Of a stretch of 64,000 nt of DNA, positions 35,290-46,583 are shown piece by piece (the stretch's first letter is position 1; each line of letters begins with the position of its first letter). This DNA is from Flammula alnicola (lineage: Eukaryota; Basidiomycota; Agaricomycetes; Agaricales; Strophariaceae). A model generated the notes under the pieces. The model was given only the letters and a program-made list of their open reading frames with translations, was not told the origin of the DNA and searched no databases. Position numbers and translations under genes: made by a program. The DNA lies in contig JADNRV010000011.1 of NCBI GenBank assembly GCA_015499995.1, forward strand, positions 1 through 64,000, in the 5' to 3' direction.

Positions 35290-36290
35290 ACAATGTTGTG
35301 TAGATTTCTCATTATTAAGCAACACATTTTCAGGATCTCAGTGCCGGTGGAACTTGGAAGTTGTGCAGAGTAGACGGTTAAATGAGCCGTCATGTTGGCA
35401 GGGAAGTGTTAGCTGCCTCAAATGGTAACTAGGGAATGTAGTCTGCTCGTCACTTGCTATAGGGCTCCACAGGCAATCGGCCTCACTGTGGATAACTATG
35501 TATATATCTGAGTAACAGCCGAAGCGCTCTATAGTGCTATGTAGATCCCTATGGTTACTATGGCCACTATGGGACCCTATGGCCGCAAAAGGAACACTAC
35601 AGGAGCCTATGGGAAAAATCAAGGTTTGCTGATGTATAATGCTGTGAGGGGAGCTTGAACAGTGTGGTGGGCTTGGGAGGCTTGCAAACACAACGACGAG
35701 GAAGGTGACGGTGGTAAGAGGAAAGATGAGTGGTGCCACCAATCATGCGGACGTGAACTGAGTTGGGAGCGTTCAATTTCCAGCATTACATAATGGTTTT
35801 AACATCACGTGCATGGGGCTAAAAGTCAAAAACTGTCGTGAACTGAACAAGTATGCAATTCGTCACGCATCACAAGGGCCCGTGAACATCGCCGAAATTG
35901 AAAGTTGCAGGTAAAATTTTCTTTTTGGGCGCTTCGCGCTAATTTGTGAACATTTTGCTCATAAAATTTGTCTCGTCACGCATCACTGCTGGTTGTGAAC
36001 ACCGATGCCAGTGAACTATTGGCGTCACACATCACAGGGCGTGAACGATCGGTCGAAATAGTACAGTACCTTATTTCAATCTAATTCTCCTGGATCCAAC
36101 CTATTTTCTTGTGGCAATCTTGCAGCGGGTTACCCTTGTTCGCGCTACGCGTACTGCAGCGGCACGCGTCAATCACTGGCACGCGTTTCGCGTCAAATCA
36201 ACACTGGGTCGTGACCATTGATTCTGAAAGGGTGAAGTTGCTTAATGCTACTCTGTAATTTGGGGGTTTATTACGCTTGCTCACAAAGCT
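35290..36290. other. Non-coding, repeat-rich stretch
   Basis: No gene seen. CTATGG-rich words occur at 35530-35620, and a retroelement-related repeat block at 35780-36070 is listed separately. Confidence 0.5.
35780..36070 (-). repeat. Short derivative sharing both ends of the 7.4-12 kb retroelement
   Basis: 35783-35836 matches the complement of 12045-11995 (GCATTACATAATGG..., CACGTGC, GGGGCTAAAAGTC), and 36040-36067 matches the complement of 7430-7395 (GTGAACGATCGGTCGAAATA and 8 more). Between them the word CGTCACGCATCAC followed by GTGAAC occurs with spacing changes about three times. Either an internally deleted copy or a recombined terminal repeat. Confidence 0.6.
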
Positions 36291-39230
36291 ATGCAGGGGG
36301 AACTCTCTGGCATGACTCCTGTTCTCGACTCCCAAATTGGGCTTGAACCTGACACCTCCGACTCAGGCGTCCTCTCCGATCCTAAAGACCTCATCTCGCG
36401 AGTTTTTTCATCGTCTTGGGATGAATATGCAGCGTGGCACACCGAACATGGTCAACAAACCCTTCAAAGTCTCTCGCATTCCGCAGTCTTACGTCCGGCT
36501 TCTCAAGCGATTGGCATGTATTCCGACAAATTCACAGCGCAACCCGAGCTCCCAGACCAAATTTTCAAAATAACTAGTTACGAAGACGACCCCTCGCCCT
36601 CCCAGGTCCACTACTCCAGCGCTCGCGGATTAGTTCAACAAAAGACCTTACCACCATATCCTCCTTATGATTCGTGTATTCCCATCTCACGAAACAGTAT
36701 GAGGGGGGACGACCCTGATTATTTGCCCTTCATCCCATTCTCTGACGACCCCTACGTATGACTACACCTACGACAATGACCACCACAAATATTTTGCGTG
36801 GCACAAACCGGATAGGGATCCTGATTGTGCGAGATATGTCCTACCTCTTCCTGACTTCCAAGTATTAACTCTTTCGCTTTTGACTATATTAGTAGAGGTC
36901 ATAGTCTTCGAAACGGTGCGGAAACTAGTGGTTGATCGTGACCTTTCTTACTGGGAAATCGACAACACTGGTCTCCTTCCAATGCTCACTGACAGGATGC
37001 TCAAGCTGACTCGGAAACGGTAGGCAAATGCGGTTTTGTTCCATTTTGCATCAACCTTCTATTTTTTCACTAGGGACTTCCCAAAGTGGAGACCTGACGA
37101 TCAACTCAAACCACTTCTTCCGGTGGCAAGCAACGCCGCCCGCCCTAACGAAACCGTGATGTATTTTTTGGACCGATTCTGCAACAACTTGAACTGTGTG
37201 ACGGGTTTCTGCACGACGCATCGTAAGAGCTCATCTCATTGCTTCGTCCTTTAAATATCCCTTAAATCCGATATGTTGGACTCAGTCAAGACCCAGTCAC
37301 CAAATCCAGTAGCCCCCAAGCTACCCTACTACAAGCTCTCCGACTCGATCGATGCCCCTTGCGGAAAACACTGCTTCCTGCAGACTTCCACTCTCGCCGA
37401 CTCCATTGTAAGTCGTTCTGGAACACGTATCCATAGCTAAGTGATATAATTCTTTCGTTTTCCTACCAGGGTACTTTCTGGACCGCAGACGATATGGACA
37501 CGCTGTTCGCCGCTCTTGACTACGCCCCAGATGCTTTACCATGTGATCTCGCCATCATTTGTCGAAAGCCTTGCCGCGAAGTGCGTTCAATTTCTTCTCG
37601 AGTTCAAATGGAACTCGAATATCGTAAATAGGTTTACAGGCAACGCGCGCACTACAAATCCCCAGCTCCTCCTGTCGAAAAAGCGAAACATATAACATAC
37701 CCCCCAACTAAATACGATTATAGCATGTCGGATAAGGAAAGGGGCAAATACGCAACGTAAGATCAAATACCTCTATCATCGCGACTATACAAGAGTACGC
37801 TTACAATGCTCTAAAATCACTCGACAGCCGACTCCCATGCAAACATGCTGGACCGTGCGACGCCACATCAGCCTGTGCATGCTTCTTGACCAGAGCACAC
37901 TGCCACACTAGATGTGGGTGTGCCAAAGCCTGTGCGTCTCGGAGCCTTCTCGATTTCAATTAGTGGTATTGACCGAAGATCAGGTGTGCGAAGGTGGAAA
38001 GGATGCTTATGCGCGAAGTCCGCCAAAGTATGCGGCACGAAGAAGTGTTCATGTTTCAGGCAGTTCGTTGAATGTGATCCAGAGGTGTGCCTACAATGCG
38101 AGGCGAAGTGGGTGGCTCTGTCATTATTATTTATGCTTTTTACTGACTTCGATACTGATAGGGGTGTGCAATATCCTTACTTTCACAAGTCAGAACTGAC
38201 CCCAGATTTCGTTTCTTTAGATATCCATTCCAACCTGTGCAGAAACGTTGGGATTCAACGAGGTAGATTCAAGGTTAGATCATTTCACCGTCCAAGGATC
38301 GATAGATTTATTTTTTTTTGACCCGAATTTATTGTAGGACACTGAGGTACGAGAAAGTCGATGGGGCTGGGTCTCTTTATGGCAGAGTCCTGCGAGAAGG
38401 GAGACCTCGTCACCGGTGCGTTATTTGCTCTTTTCTCGCTGCCGCGTTGTCTGATGCGTTTCCTTGAAGAATACGTCGGCGAGCTAATCTACAATCCAAC
38501 TGTACGATCACGCGAGTAAGCCGCCTGTCCTTACTTTCCTATTGCACGCCGCTGATATTTCACTTAGCGGCATAGCAACGCACAAGGGACGTTCCTACAT
38601 ATTCGACCTCAATCGCCGAATTGCCGTAGACAGTGCCTACGCAGGGGATGGAACGAGATACATCAACCACAGCTCACACTCGAACTGTGACACAGCTGGT
38701 ATGTCTATTTCCTGAGCTGCAACTCGCTTTGGAGTTTAAATGGAACACCGTTGGAGCAGTCCAATCTGACCGGACTCGGGATAGCAGAGGCTCGGATACG
38801 CGTCGAGCAGGCAGTGCGGTGTCGCGTCGCACGCAATGGCAAGAGGCAAGCAAAGATAGTTCGTCTACGAATGCGGAAGGTGTCTACAAAGGGACATGCA
38901 CAGCCTCAATGCTATCTAATCTATCTATCTAATCTAGCCGAGGACTCTGCCAGACCTCACTACTACACCGTCAGTTTTCCTGGTCAATGGAGAACATCGG
39001 ATTGGCGTCTACGCAGTTAAATAGGCTTTTCTTCCTAGAACCGCACCGTCTCTGACGATACCTCAGCCCGCCGAATACAAAAAGACGAAGAACTATTCAT
39101 CAATTACGGCGACAAGTTCTTCCGTCAACGTTTCAACCATCAGCCGATCAAGCTCAAGCTCAAGGCGATCAAGCTCAAGCTCAAGGCTGATATACACCGA
39201 TATCGGATCATAGCGAGAGCTGCTCAGTAG
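36291..39230 (+). CDS. EZH2-like histone methyltransferase (CXC and SET domains)
   Basis: About a dozen short exons. The N-terminal half is poorly conserved, with TFWTADDMDTLFAALDY and PCGKHCFL before the CXC region. CXC: CKHAGPCDATSACACF ... CHTRCGCAKAC, then WKGCLCAKSAKVCGTKKCSC and FVECDPEVCLQC. The SET part has CRNVGIQRGRFK, EYVGELIYNPTVRSR, THKGRSYIFDLNRRIAVDSA, TRYINHSSHSNC (cofactor-binding NHS), and VNGEHRIGVYA, NYGDKFF. The order CXC then SET is that of Polycomb H3K27 methyltransferases. In the exon starting about 38338, one base appears missing in GGGG at 38363-38366: before it the frame reads EVRESRWG, after it LGLFMAES. A second frame change lies near 36755. Decay or consensus error cannot be told apart here. 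Confidence 0.75.
39147..39188. repeat. In-frame tandem repeat, 21-bp unit, two copies
   Basis: GATCAAGCTCAAGCTCAAGG plus C, twice, adding an IKLKLKA repeat to the tail of the SET protein. Confidence 0.9.
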
Positions 39231-39241
39231 TACACGAGTAA

Positions 39242-40042
39242 TTACAAATCCCCTTCGGCCATAGTGGTGTGAAGTGGGCTAGAAAGAGGTATTAGATCAG
39301 TTGTGTCGAAACTGTGGTTCTTAAGCTGCTCCTTTAGATTTCGAAGGTCCTTGCATTGCTGAATTTTATCGGCTTTCTATGAATGAGGGTATCAGGCCAC
39401 AGGATGAGATATACAATATTCGAACGCACCTGGTATTTGACTACACGACCAGATGTACTTGACACGGCGTAAAACACAGTTTCGGGTATATCTAGACTCA
39501 AACATCATACCAGAAGTAGAAAAATCATTGACATTCAGGCTTACCGGTGGAACCTGCGTGTACCATCTTATATCCCTGTAATCCAACGGTAGCTTTGGAT
39601 TTGGGTGATTTCCCCTTCCCTTTGACCTTGTATACGATAATAAGATTTGAGATGGGATCACGCAAGGTGTGCTATCCTGTAGAACTCACTATGACAGCCG
39701 TCGACTTGACGATATCGGCTATGCAAAGTCCTACAAAGCAAACTACACGAGGTCGATAACGCGCAATCTTTTCCAGTAGTTTGGATACTCCTTCGACTTG
39801 TTCTTTCTTCGACAGTTCAACGCTCTGCTGTATGATTGGCATGATTCTATCTTCAACGTGATGATAATGTAGGGCAAACGTCAGTTCTCACCTTGAATGT
39901 AGGCCGAGTTCGTCTGGAAACGGTGTTCTCGTCTGAGGATTTAACATGTTGGACGTCCCGAGATATATACTTACCAAGCCAATAGAGAACAAGTTAGGAA
40001 GTATAAAATCCTCCCGTGGGTTGAGCCGGCGGGGCGTCAAAC
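39242..40042 (-). pseudogene. Mismatch-specific uracil-DNA glycosylase (TDG/MUG), 5'-truncated
   Basis: Minus-strand exons read LTPRRLNPREDFILPNLFSI, LSKKEQVEGVSKLLEKIARY, RPRVVCFVGLCIADIVKST, KSKATVGLQGYKMVHAGSTG, and a tail SFDTTDLIPLSSPLHTTMAE to a stop at 39242. This matches the second half of fungal TDG/MUG enzymes, which remove uracil or thymine from G mismatches. The upstream exon with the catalytic GINPG-type motif should lie beyond 40042 but is absent: the sequence there is unrelated, with a DUF3669 scrap and the F-box block. The remaining exons keep good splice sites, so truncation may be recent. Confidence 0.75.
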
Positions 40043-40134
40043 CTAGTCAAAAGCGAAAAAACTTGTCACGCAGGGCCTTGTGATACAAGTTTCAATGGAA
40101 TGGATATCTGACTCATGGAGGCAGCTCAGGAGTC

Positions 40135-40195
40135 TGATATATGTTTCAGTAGGACCCTTGGTGGCGCTCAACACGTTCATGTAGAAGCTAACAAT
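40135..40195 (-). pseudogene. Scrap of the DUF3669 gene
   Basis: GTTTCAGTAGGACCCTTGGT and neighbours match the intron and exon edges at 6915-6985, with small deletions. Confidence 0.7.
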
Positions 40196-41458
40196 AAATT
40201 TCCACTGTCCCATCTAGATGTCGTCACCGTCCACCAAGCTCAGCAGCGGCAGGGACACGGACAAGGCTGTCACTTTTACATATCCACATTGTAGGAACAG
40301 CGAACGCCTCTTAAAAAGCCTGAGCAATTCAATTACCTGATGTCTGGAGGCAACAAGGCAATTGTCCTAACTGCGTAATGAACTATTATTGTACGATTTA
40401 CTGTCTCATTGGAGCACAATTACACCGAAATAAAGCTCCTTCACTACTCAATGTCTAACCGAACAAGTAAAATCTTTAAAACTTTCGGATATGATGTGGA
40501 CGAGTCGTATATGGATCCCAATGATCAGCTACGAAGATTTAAATAAAATCAGCCACAGACGATAAATATTGCTTAAGAAATGACTTACGTGGAACCTCCC
40601 GAATTTCCAGAATTCCTGAACACTGGAAATCAACTGCCATTGGATGAGTCGCATTGACAATCTTTCTAAGCGCCCAGAGATCAGGGGAAACTTCAAGAAG
40701 GAAGTTAACTTTTCGCAAACATGGAAAGTTCTTCGAAAGAAGAGGCACTAGTTTATCCCATGGAACGTATTCGATTTCGTCAGGTAGGTACCCCAGCGGG
40801 CTGTTGTAAACGTTCGAAATCGTCAATTCTTCTAGCGCGTGCGTTCTCGGAATTGTCTTCAGAATATGGAGAAACCAAGGATAGGGACTCTTCACCACGT
40901 CGCGGGCTTCATAGAAGCCGATATTGGACCAGTAGTCTATTCGCAGCCGGATTTGGAGATGTCGCAGGGCGGAGAGAGAGCCAATGTCGAAGAAGTGTAA
41001 TTTGTTGGTATGATCTGTCTCTATCTGTTCCTCTGTCCTCCCATTGACTGCATAAAATTAGATTAACGTCCGTTAGGCTGCATTAAATTTAGCCACTCAC
41101 CAATAGAAGAAGGCTCCAGCTTCAAGACCTCCAAAGTCTTCGAGCATACTCGTAAGACTTGCTCTGCGAGCCCGTGCGCAACGACGGGCATTGCCACGAA
41201 ATTAAGGTACAACCGGCGTAGATGCGATACGTCTAGGATGGTGGAAGACAAGAGGGTCTTGAAAAACTGATGGGGGGTCCAACGAGAGTTTCCCAGGTCC
41301 AGAGAGATAAGTTTTATTGATTGTGCCGGGGCCGCATGGGCATTATCTTTTGGACACTTGTTTACATAAGGACCGTTGAAGTTGCTATACGACAAGTGAT
41401 TGAAAGAGGCACCGCAAGGGATTAGTTCCAGAGACATGCTGCCGAGCTCAACTTGCAT

Positions 41459-41673
41459 CTTTGTCCTGTGCTCGACGTGTCTCACGTTGTGTATTCAAGT
41501 CAAGTTAATCTTGACTTGAATAGTGGTGTAGCAAATAGTTCTGAGGGCAACGGATATATTATACTATTTGATAGTCTATGCAGTAGCGTACGTGTAGCGG
41601 TATGTGGGTAAAAGCCGAAGGCTTTTCGTCCTGACAGAAGTCCCTATGTGGGGAAACCGAGATGAGCTGCGAT
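41459..41673. repeat. Split direct repeat B2 (215 bp)
   Basis: Starts CTTTGTCCTGTGCTCGACGT, ends GAGATGAGCTGCGAT; repeated without visible change at 41946-42160. Includes a small inverted word TCAAGTCAAGTTAATCTTGA. Confidence 0.95.
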
Positions 41674-41796
41674 GGGTGGGAGGGAAGAACTTATGTTCGA
41701 GAGTGCCCATCCAGCGCTCTCGGTAGCATTGAGGCAACTTGCCTGTCAGGAAATGTTGCATGAATGCTGGGTCAAGTTCAGGGAGTGGAGGGTGGG

Positions 41797-41945
41797 GCAA
41801 AAGAAAGTGACGAGGTGATAGACAGAGCTCGAGCACTTGAGACGGTGACAGTTTCGGACGAAGAGATTTAGCCGAGACTGTCACCGCGTGTACAAAGACA
41901 ACACTCTAACCCTAAGTTCATTCTTCGCACGTGATAGAGCAAAAT
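41797..41945. repeat. Split direct repeat A2 (149 bp)
   Basis: GCAAAAGAAAGTGACGAGG ... GATAGAGCAAAAT, the same at 47643-47791. Confidence 0.95.
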
Positions 41946-42160
41946 CTTTGTCCTGTGCTCGACGTGTCTCACGTTGTGTATTCAAGTCAAGTTAATCTTG
42001 ACTTGAATAGTGGTGTAGCAAATAGTTCTGAGGGCAACGGATATATTATACTATTTGATAGTCTATGCAGTAGCGTACGTGTAGCGGTATGTGGGTAAAA
42101 GCCGAAGGCTTTTCGTCCTGACAGAAGTCCCTATGTGGGGAAACCGAGATGAGCTGCGAT
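41946..42160. repeat. Split direct repeat B1 (215 bp)
   Basis: Second copy of the 41459-41673 block, immediately joined to the 149-bp block. Confidence 0.95.
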
Positions 42161-42241
42161 TCCCAATGTTTAGGAGTTCTGCGACGCATCCAGTGAATCG
42201 TGGATACCCACATATTAGGAGCAGGATGAGGGTGCTTACCA

Positions 42242-43433
42242 TTAGCGGGGCGGGGGCATTGTTATTCTGACGAAGGAGTCATGGAGCTCGGGTACTGCTT
42301 GCATGTACGGCGCTAGGATTTGCGCATGTTTCGTTAGATAGCCGATAAAGGCGTCGCTAGCCCATCTTCCTTTTGTCTTCATGACGTCGAAAGGGACTCC
42401 ACGTAAGAGGTATTCGAGGGTGGCGCCGATTCGAATGCCGTGGCCTTGGCGGGGTTCGAGGCCGGCCTCCTTTGCTGCCTTGCGTACCACCTCCAGAAAT
42501 TTGGTTTTGGTGAGTGGCCGGTGTGTGTTTTTGTGTCGATAGGCAAATAATGGGCCTTCTCGGGGGGGTTGGTTTACCTCCATGTGTGTGTGGAGCGCGG
42601 CTTCTGGGTCGGTGTCACCATGTTGCATCGACCAAGAGACGTCTTCGCCATTGATGGCCGTCTTGGTTCTTGGGATGTGAAAAACGGTCGACTTGAGACC
42701 GTTTCTATCTTGGTCATTCCGCATGTCTAGAGGTTTGACGTGGATGGCAGGATTGAATGCGTCTAGACGGCGAACCGTGAATTCGCCAAGTCGTGCCGCG
42801 GAATAGAATGATGTTGTCAGGCATGCATAGGTGGCGGCGTGTAACGGATTGTTGAGATCGAGTCTGCTGCGTATGGCTGAGATAAAGTCGGGTGTGTATG
42901 GGGTGCGCTTCTTGCGCTTGGACGAGGCTGGTGTCGCCTTTTCGGCTGCTTTCAGCAGTGTCGTGATCTCAGCATCATCGACATTCCAGTTGGTGCCGTG
43001 TAGGATGTGCCATGCTCGTACGCCATAGACATAGTTGCTGATGCTTTTCCCCGAGTATGCGCCAGCGATGGTGGCGATGAACGACGCAATGAGGATTGGG
43101 CTGGCGGGTGCTCTCTGTTGTTCGCTGATCATCTTGCGGTCACAGAATACATGGTATATCAACAGTCCAGTTCCGTACGATTCTCGAGTAGATTCTGCCC
43201 ATGCGTTTTCGAGGACTTCTTGAATCCTTTGGAGATCTGCGGGGGCTAGGTTTGTGGGGGTTCCATTGGCGTCGAGTGTGTTCCGTCGGTTCAGAGGCAG
43301 CCATAGTCGCAGGCGTTCCCTTGCGAGGACGTGGGGGCGGTGGGCTGAGGGTAATGGCCGGAGGTCTTTCGTATAGGGGGCAGGTCGGCTTTTGGAGGAT
43401 GCTGTGTTCGATGTTATTGTTGTACCGAAACGT
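42242..43433 (-). CDS. Tyrosine recombinase of the Ngaro element
   Basis: C-terminal frame of the element. Core-binding part: ENAWAESTRESYGTGLLIYH ... SISNYVYGVRAWHILHG. Catalytic part: YSAARLGEF (first Arg), RQGHGIRIGATLEYLLRG (His-x-x-Arg) and DAFIGYLTKHA (Tyr). The end is VRITMPPPR. The frame is open without stops; it overlaps the end of the RNase H frame in another phase, so it needs frameshifting or its own start. It inserts the circular cDNA. Confidence 0.88.
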
Positions 43434-44502
43434 TCACGCTCGGCGCCTGCCTTTCGTTTGAGCGAGGAATTCGTCGTTTCGGTATTCCGATAGCTCGTCT
43501 GTGGAGCTGCGGTCTCTGAGGCGTTCTTCGCGTGTTCGTTTGGGGCGAGGGGTGGGTGCCCGGTTTTCCCGTATAAGGCGGAGCTCAGAAGGGAGGAGAG
43601 GTGCGTCGAAGTCAGTGATGTATTGCTGGAGAGGTTCTGGGATTGGAATTGCTGGGAGGAGAAGCGAGGGATGATAATATCGTCCTCGTGATGGTTCGTC
43701 AGCTGGGTTGTCCGCGCTTGGTATGTATCTTGTGATAAAAGAAACTTCCTGCTGCTCGCAGAGTGTGTGGATGAGGCGGAAGACTTCATTGGTTGGAGGG
43801 TTCCTGCTCCGACCTTTCCACCAACCCTCGACGATGCCTTTATTGTCTCCGAAAGCTTTGTAGTGAGTATTTTTGTCGCCAGTGGAGCTGAGAGCGAGGG
43901 CGAGGAAGAAGAATCCGACGGCCTCTGCCCAGCCGATGTCTCGCTGATCCTCCTTCCATCCTGGGAGAAGCCGCCATGCTCTCCAGCGGTTTCCGATGGT
44001 GATCCCAATACCAACCTCTGAGCTAGCATCCGAGTAAGCGTCGTGGTTGATGACTGTGAGTGGCCCTGGGATGGGCCGACTGAGGTTTGGCTTGGTGAGT
44101 GTGGTTTTCCACCATTGTAGATCGCTTGAAGCACTGCGGGGTGGGGTACGTGGCACGAAAGGACTGTTACCGAAGGTTCCCATGAAGGATTCGAAGCATG
44201 TGAGGTATGCGCGGCCAGCTGGTACCACGAGGCACGTGTGTAGCAACCTTCCGTAAAGTTTCTCGACTTCTTCCAACGTGTGCCTGTTCTTCGATTCCCA
44301 TTCCGCAATCGTGAGGAGGTATTTTGCCTTCTTTGATTCGGGAATCCCGACTGTCCGCTTCTCAAGGTTCCATATGCAGCCAATGTATGTGACTTCGTTT
44401 CCAAATGGGATGTCCTTTGTTTCTTCCCATGGAATGCCCAGCTCGTCGGATAGCGCATTGATATCAGCCATTGAGTAGGTATAGAGGCTATCAGGTTCCG
44501 TT
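43434..44502 (-). CDS. RNase H and connection domain of the Ngaro element
   Basis: Continues the RT after a 51-nt intron: TEPDSLYTYSMADINALSDE, FGNEVTYIGCIWNLEKRTVG, then the RNase H set HDAYSDASSEVGIG (Asp), GWAEAVGFFF (Glu), FGDNKGIVEGW (Asp), SADNPADEPSRG (Asp). It ends with a basic tail (RPKRTREERLRDR). Open and apparently functional. Confidence 0.88.
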
Positions 44503-44553
44503 CTAGGGGCTTGTTAGGGAATTAGACTTATGATGCATGTGGCGGTTTCATAC
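44503..44553 (-). other. Spliceosomal-type intron inside the Ngaro RT gene
   Basis: GTATGAAACC ... CCCTAACAAGCCCCTAG, 51 nt with in-frame stops; removing it joins LDLSQAAPR to TEPDSLYTYS in phase. Confidence 0.7.
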
Positions 44554-46175
44554 CTGGGTGCAGCCTGTGATAAGTCGAGTATGGGAAAGCGCATATCCTC
44601 ATCAAATTCTTCTGGCCGGTCGTTTTCCATGGTTTTCCCTCGGAACCAGAGACGACCGCCATCGTGAAATTCGCCGCCATTGGCTGCAATGTCTGATGCC
44701 CAGACCTTTCGCATCTCATTGTACTCTCGGAGGTATTTTCTGAGGATTCGGAAGAATATATGGTCGTCGACCCATTTCGAGACGGGGCCAATGCCGTTTG
44801 CTCGCATAAGTTGGGTTCCGGCATCACCAACTAGTGATGGGCACGGGTAACCCACGGGCGAATTTTTGTCGACCCGCACCCGTACCCGCCAAAACCCGCA
44901 CCCATGGCCACGGGTACGGGATCCCGTGCTTGCAGGTGCGGGTTTGCAGGTGACCCGTGGGTACAGAAACCCGTGCGGGTTTGATGGGGACGTCGTGAGA
45001 ACTTGTGCTATTGTAACAATGTTGAATTAGAATTAGAATAAATTTTATCAAACTACATTACATAATTAACTATTCTGGTAACTAAAGAACATTTTTGACA
45101 CACATTTCGGAGTTTTCCGTGTGCCGGCCGAAAACCCGTGACCCGGCTCATGGGTACGGGTTTGCCTGAGGGTGACTCAATTCCCACCCGCACCCGTACC
45201 CGCTAGACCCGTACCCGCAAACCCGCACGGGTGTCGATACCCGTGCCCATCACTATCACCAACTTGTCCGTAGCAGCCGCCGCTCGACGCCAATCCGAAA
45301 CAGTTTCGGGTATCGATAGCGAATGAGCCATCTTCGTTGATGCGAACAACGATACCAGGCCATTGGGATGGCTTGACAGGTATGGTACGGTATGCTTCTT
45401 TGACATCTCGGACTGCTGCTTGTGATTCAGGAGGAAGTCGAGCGATGAGTAGACAAATGACAGAGAAAGTACCCCATGTACAAGGGTAGAGATTAGAGTC
45501 GATAGCTGAATTAATAGATGAAATAGAGTTCTGTGATATATATGGAAACGATAGGTTTTGGACGAGGCGAAACTTTCCGGGTTTGCCTGGCTTTGGTACA
45601 AGGTTAAGCGGAGCAGTTTGAAAGGGGCCGATAAGGCTTTCAACTTCGGTTCTCGAGAATGGGCCGATATATCGACTTTTCTCGAACTCGATGCTGAGGA
45701 TCCTATTGAATTCGGAGGCGTATTCAGATATTGATGGTTTATTAGGGGGTGTGAATGTATGCGTAATATTGGGAATCCCGGCGTCGAAGCCAAACTGTAG
45801 GTCATGAGGCAAGGAGGGGTATTTCTCCAGAAGATTGTGTCTTGTGAGCTGCTTTCTCCATGCGTCGTACTTGTATGGGGTGCCCGAGTCAAGCTTTTTG
45901 CGCTCGAGAGCAGTTCTGGGCGCCGTGGTCGTATTTGCCGCATCCGGAACACTCGTGTCGTGAGTCGTGGCTGGTGACGTGGCAACCTGATGGTTTTTGC
46001 CAGTCGGTACAGATGGTGGTCCCTGATGGGTTGACGAGACGGTTTTTCCCACCTCGGCGGCAGCGGGCTTGCGATCCGTCCCACAACGTCTCTGACGCAC
46101 AGTTGGCAATGTCGTGGGGGTTGCGCCCCAGACAGAGGGTGCATGCCGAGAGGGGCGTGGCTGCAGCTGCACCAT
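44554..46175 (-). pseudogene. Reverse transcriptase of the Ngaro element, split by a MITE
   Basis: Upstream part (about 45900-45264): GTPYKYDAWRKQLTRHNLLE, QTAPLNLVPKPGKPGKFRLV, AAVRDVKEAYRTIPVKPSQW, CFGLASSGGCYGQ. Downstream part (44831-44554): GTQLMRANGIGPVSKWVDDH, where VDD is the catalytic box, then IFFRILRKYLREYNEMRKV. Between them lies a 424-bp hAT MITE with an 8-bp target duplication. Leaving out the MITE and one duplication gives one frame, so the gene was intact at insertion. Confidence 0.88.
44832..45255. mobile_element. hAT-type MITE, 424 bp
   Basis: Inverted ends TAGTGATGGGCACGGGT; target duplication TCACCAAC (44824-44831 and 45256-45263), 8 bp as in hAT elements. Subterminal regions are dense in CGGGTA/TACCCG words. 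No gene inside. Confidence 0.92.
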
Positions 46176-46434
46176 GGCGAAAAGATTGGCCAGTCGTAGA
46201 CGAATTTTGCATCCGTGCTCGTTTCTGTTCTCGATGTGGCGATACGTTTCTCGTGTAACGAGGTGGAGGTGGCGATGAGGAGCGGCGGCGGCGCTTTTGG
46301 GCTCGCTTGTATGGTGTTTCGCGAGTCGGCGAGGGAGACCTGCTGCGGTCTCGCAGGTATCTTGTCCTTCCTCGACTCGGAGTGTCTCGGGCTGTTAGCC
46401 TTGCTATCTGCTCCTCTAGTCTGGAGTGCGGCAT
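45889..46434 (-). CDS. Gag C-terminal part (zinc-knuckle region) of the Ngaro element
   Basis: Begins MPHSRLEEQIARLTARDT, continues with an Arg/Ser-rich basic segment, then Cys/His clusters: CTLCLGRNPHDIANC and CSGCGKYDHGAQNC, both near CX2CX4HX4C. It ends at CSRAQKA in a frame different from the RT; a run of five A near the junction may hide a frame change. Likely nucleic-acid binding. Confidence 0.7.
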   Translation of the reverse strand: MPHSRLEEQIARLTARDTPSRGRTRYLRDRSRSPSPTRETPYKRAQKRRRRSSSPPPPRYTRNVSPHREQKRARMQNSSTTGQSFRHGAAAATPLSACTLCLGRNPHDIANCASETLWDGSQARCRRGGKNRLVNPSGTTICTDWQKPSGCHVTSHDSRHECSGCGKYDHGAQNCSRAQKA

Positions 46435-46440
46435 GTAGGG

Positions 46441-46465
46441 TGCGGGTGCAGGTGCGAGTGCGGGT

Positions 46466-46497
<32 letters not shown>

Positions 46498-46511
46498 GGG
46501 TGTGGGTGCAT
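46441..46511. repeat. GGTGCR hexamer tandem array
   Basis: Repeats of GGTGCA and GGTGCG for about 70 bp between the two gag segments. Confidence 0.9.
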
Positions 46512-46583
46512 GAGCAATGAGGTAGGGTGACAGCGAGTGATGGGGGTTATCGTCAGTTAGTTAAGATGACATATATTATTGAA

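Noticed and set aside
42831..44478. Plus-strand open frames of 60-86 codons across the Ngaro genes
   Set aside because: They overlap the RNase H and recombinase motifs on the other strand and carry no domain.
46435..46520. Hexamer array considered as a telomere-like repeat or CRISPR-like array
   Set aside because: Simple GGTGCR repeat within a retroelement, no spacers and not a telomere unit.
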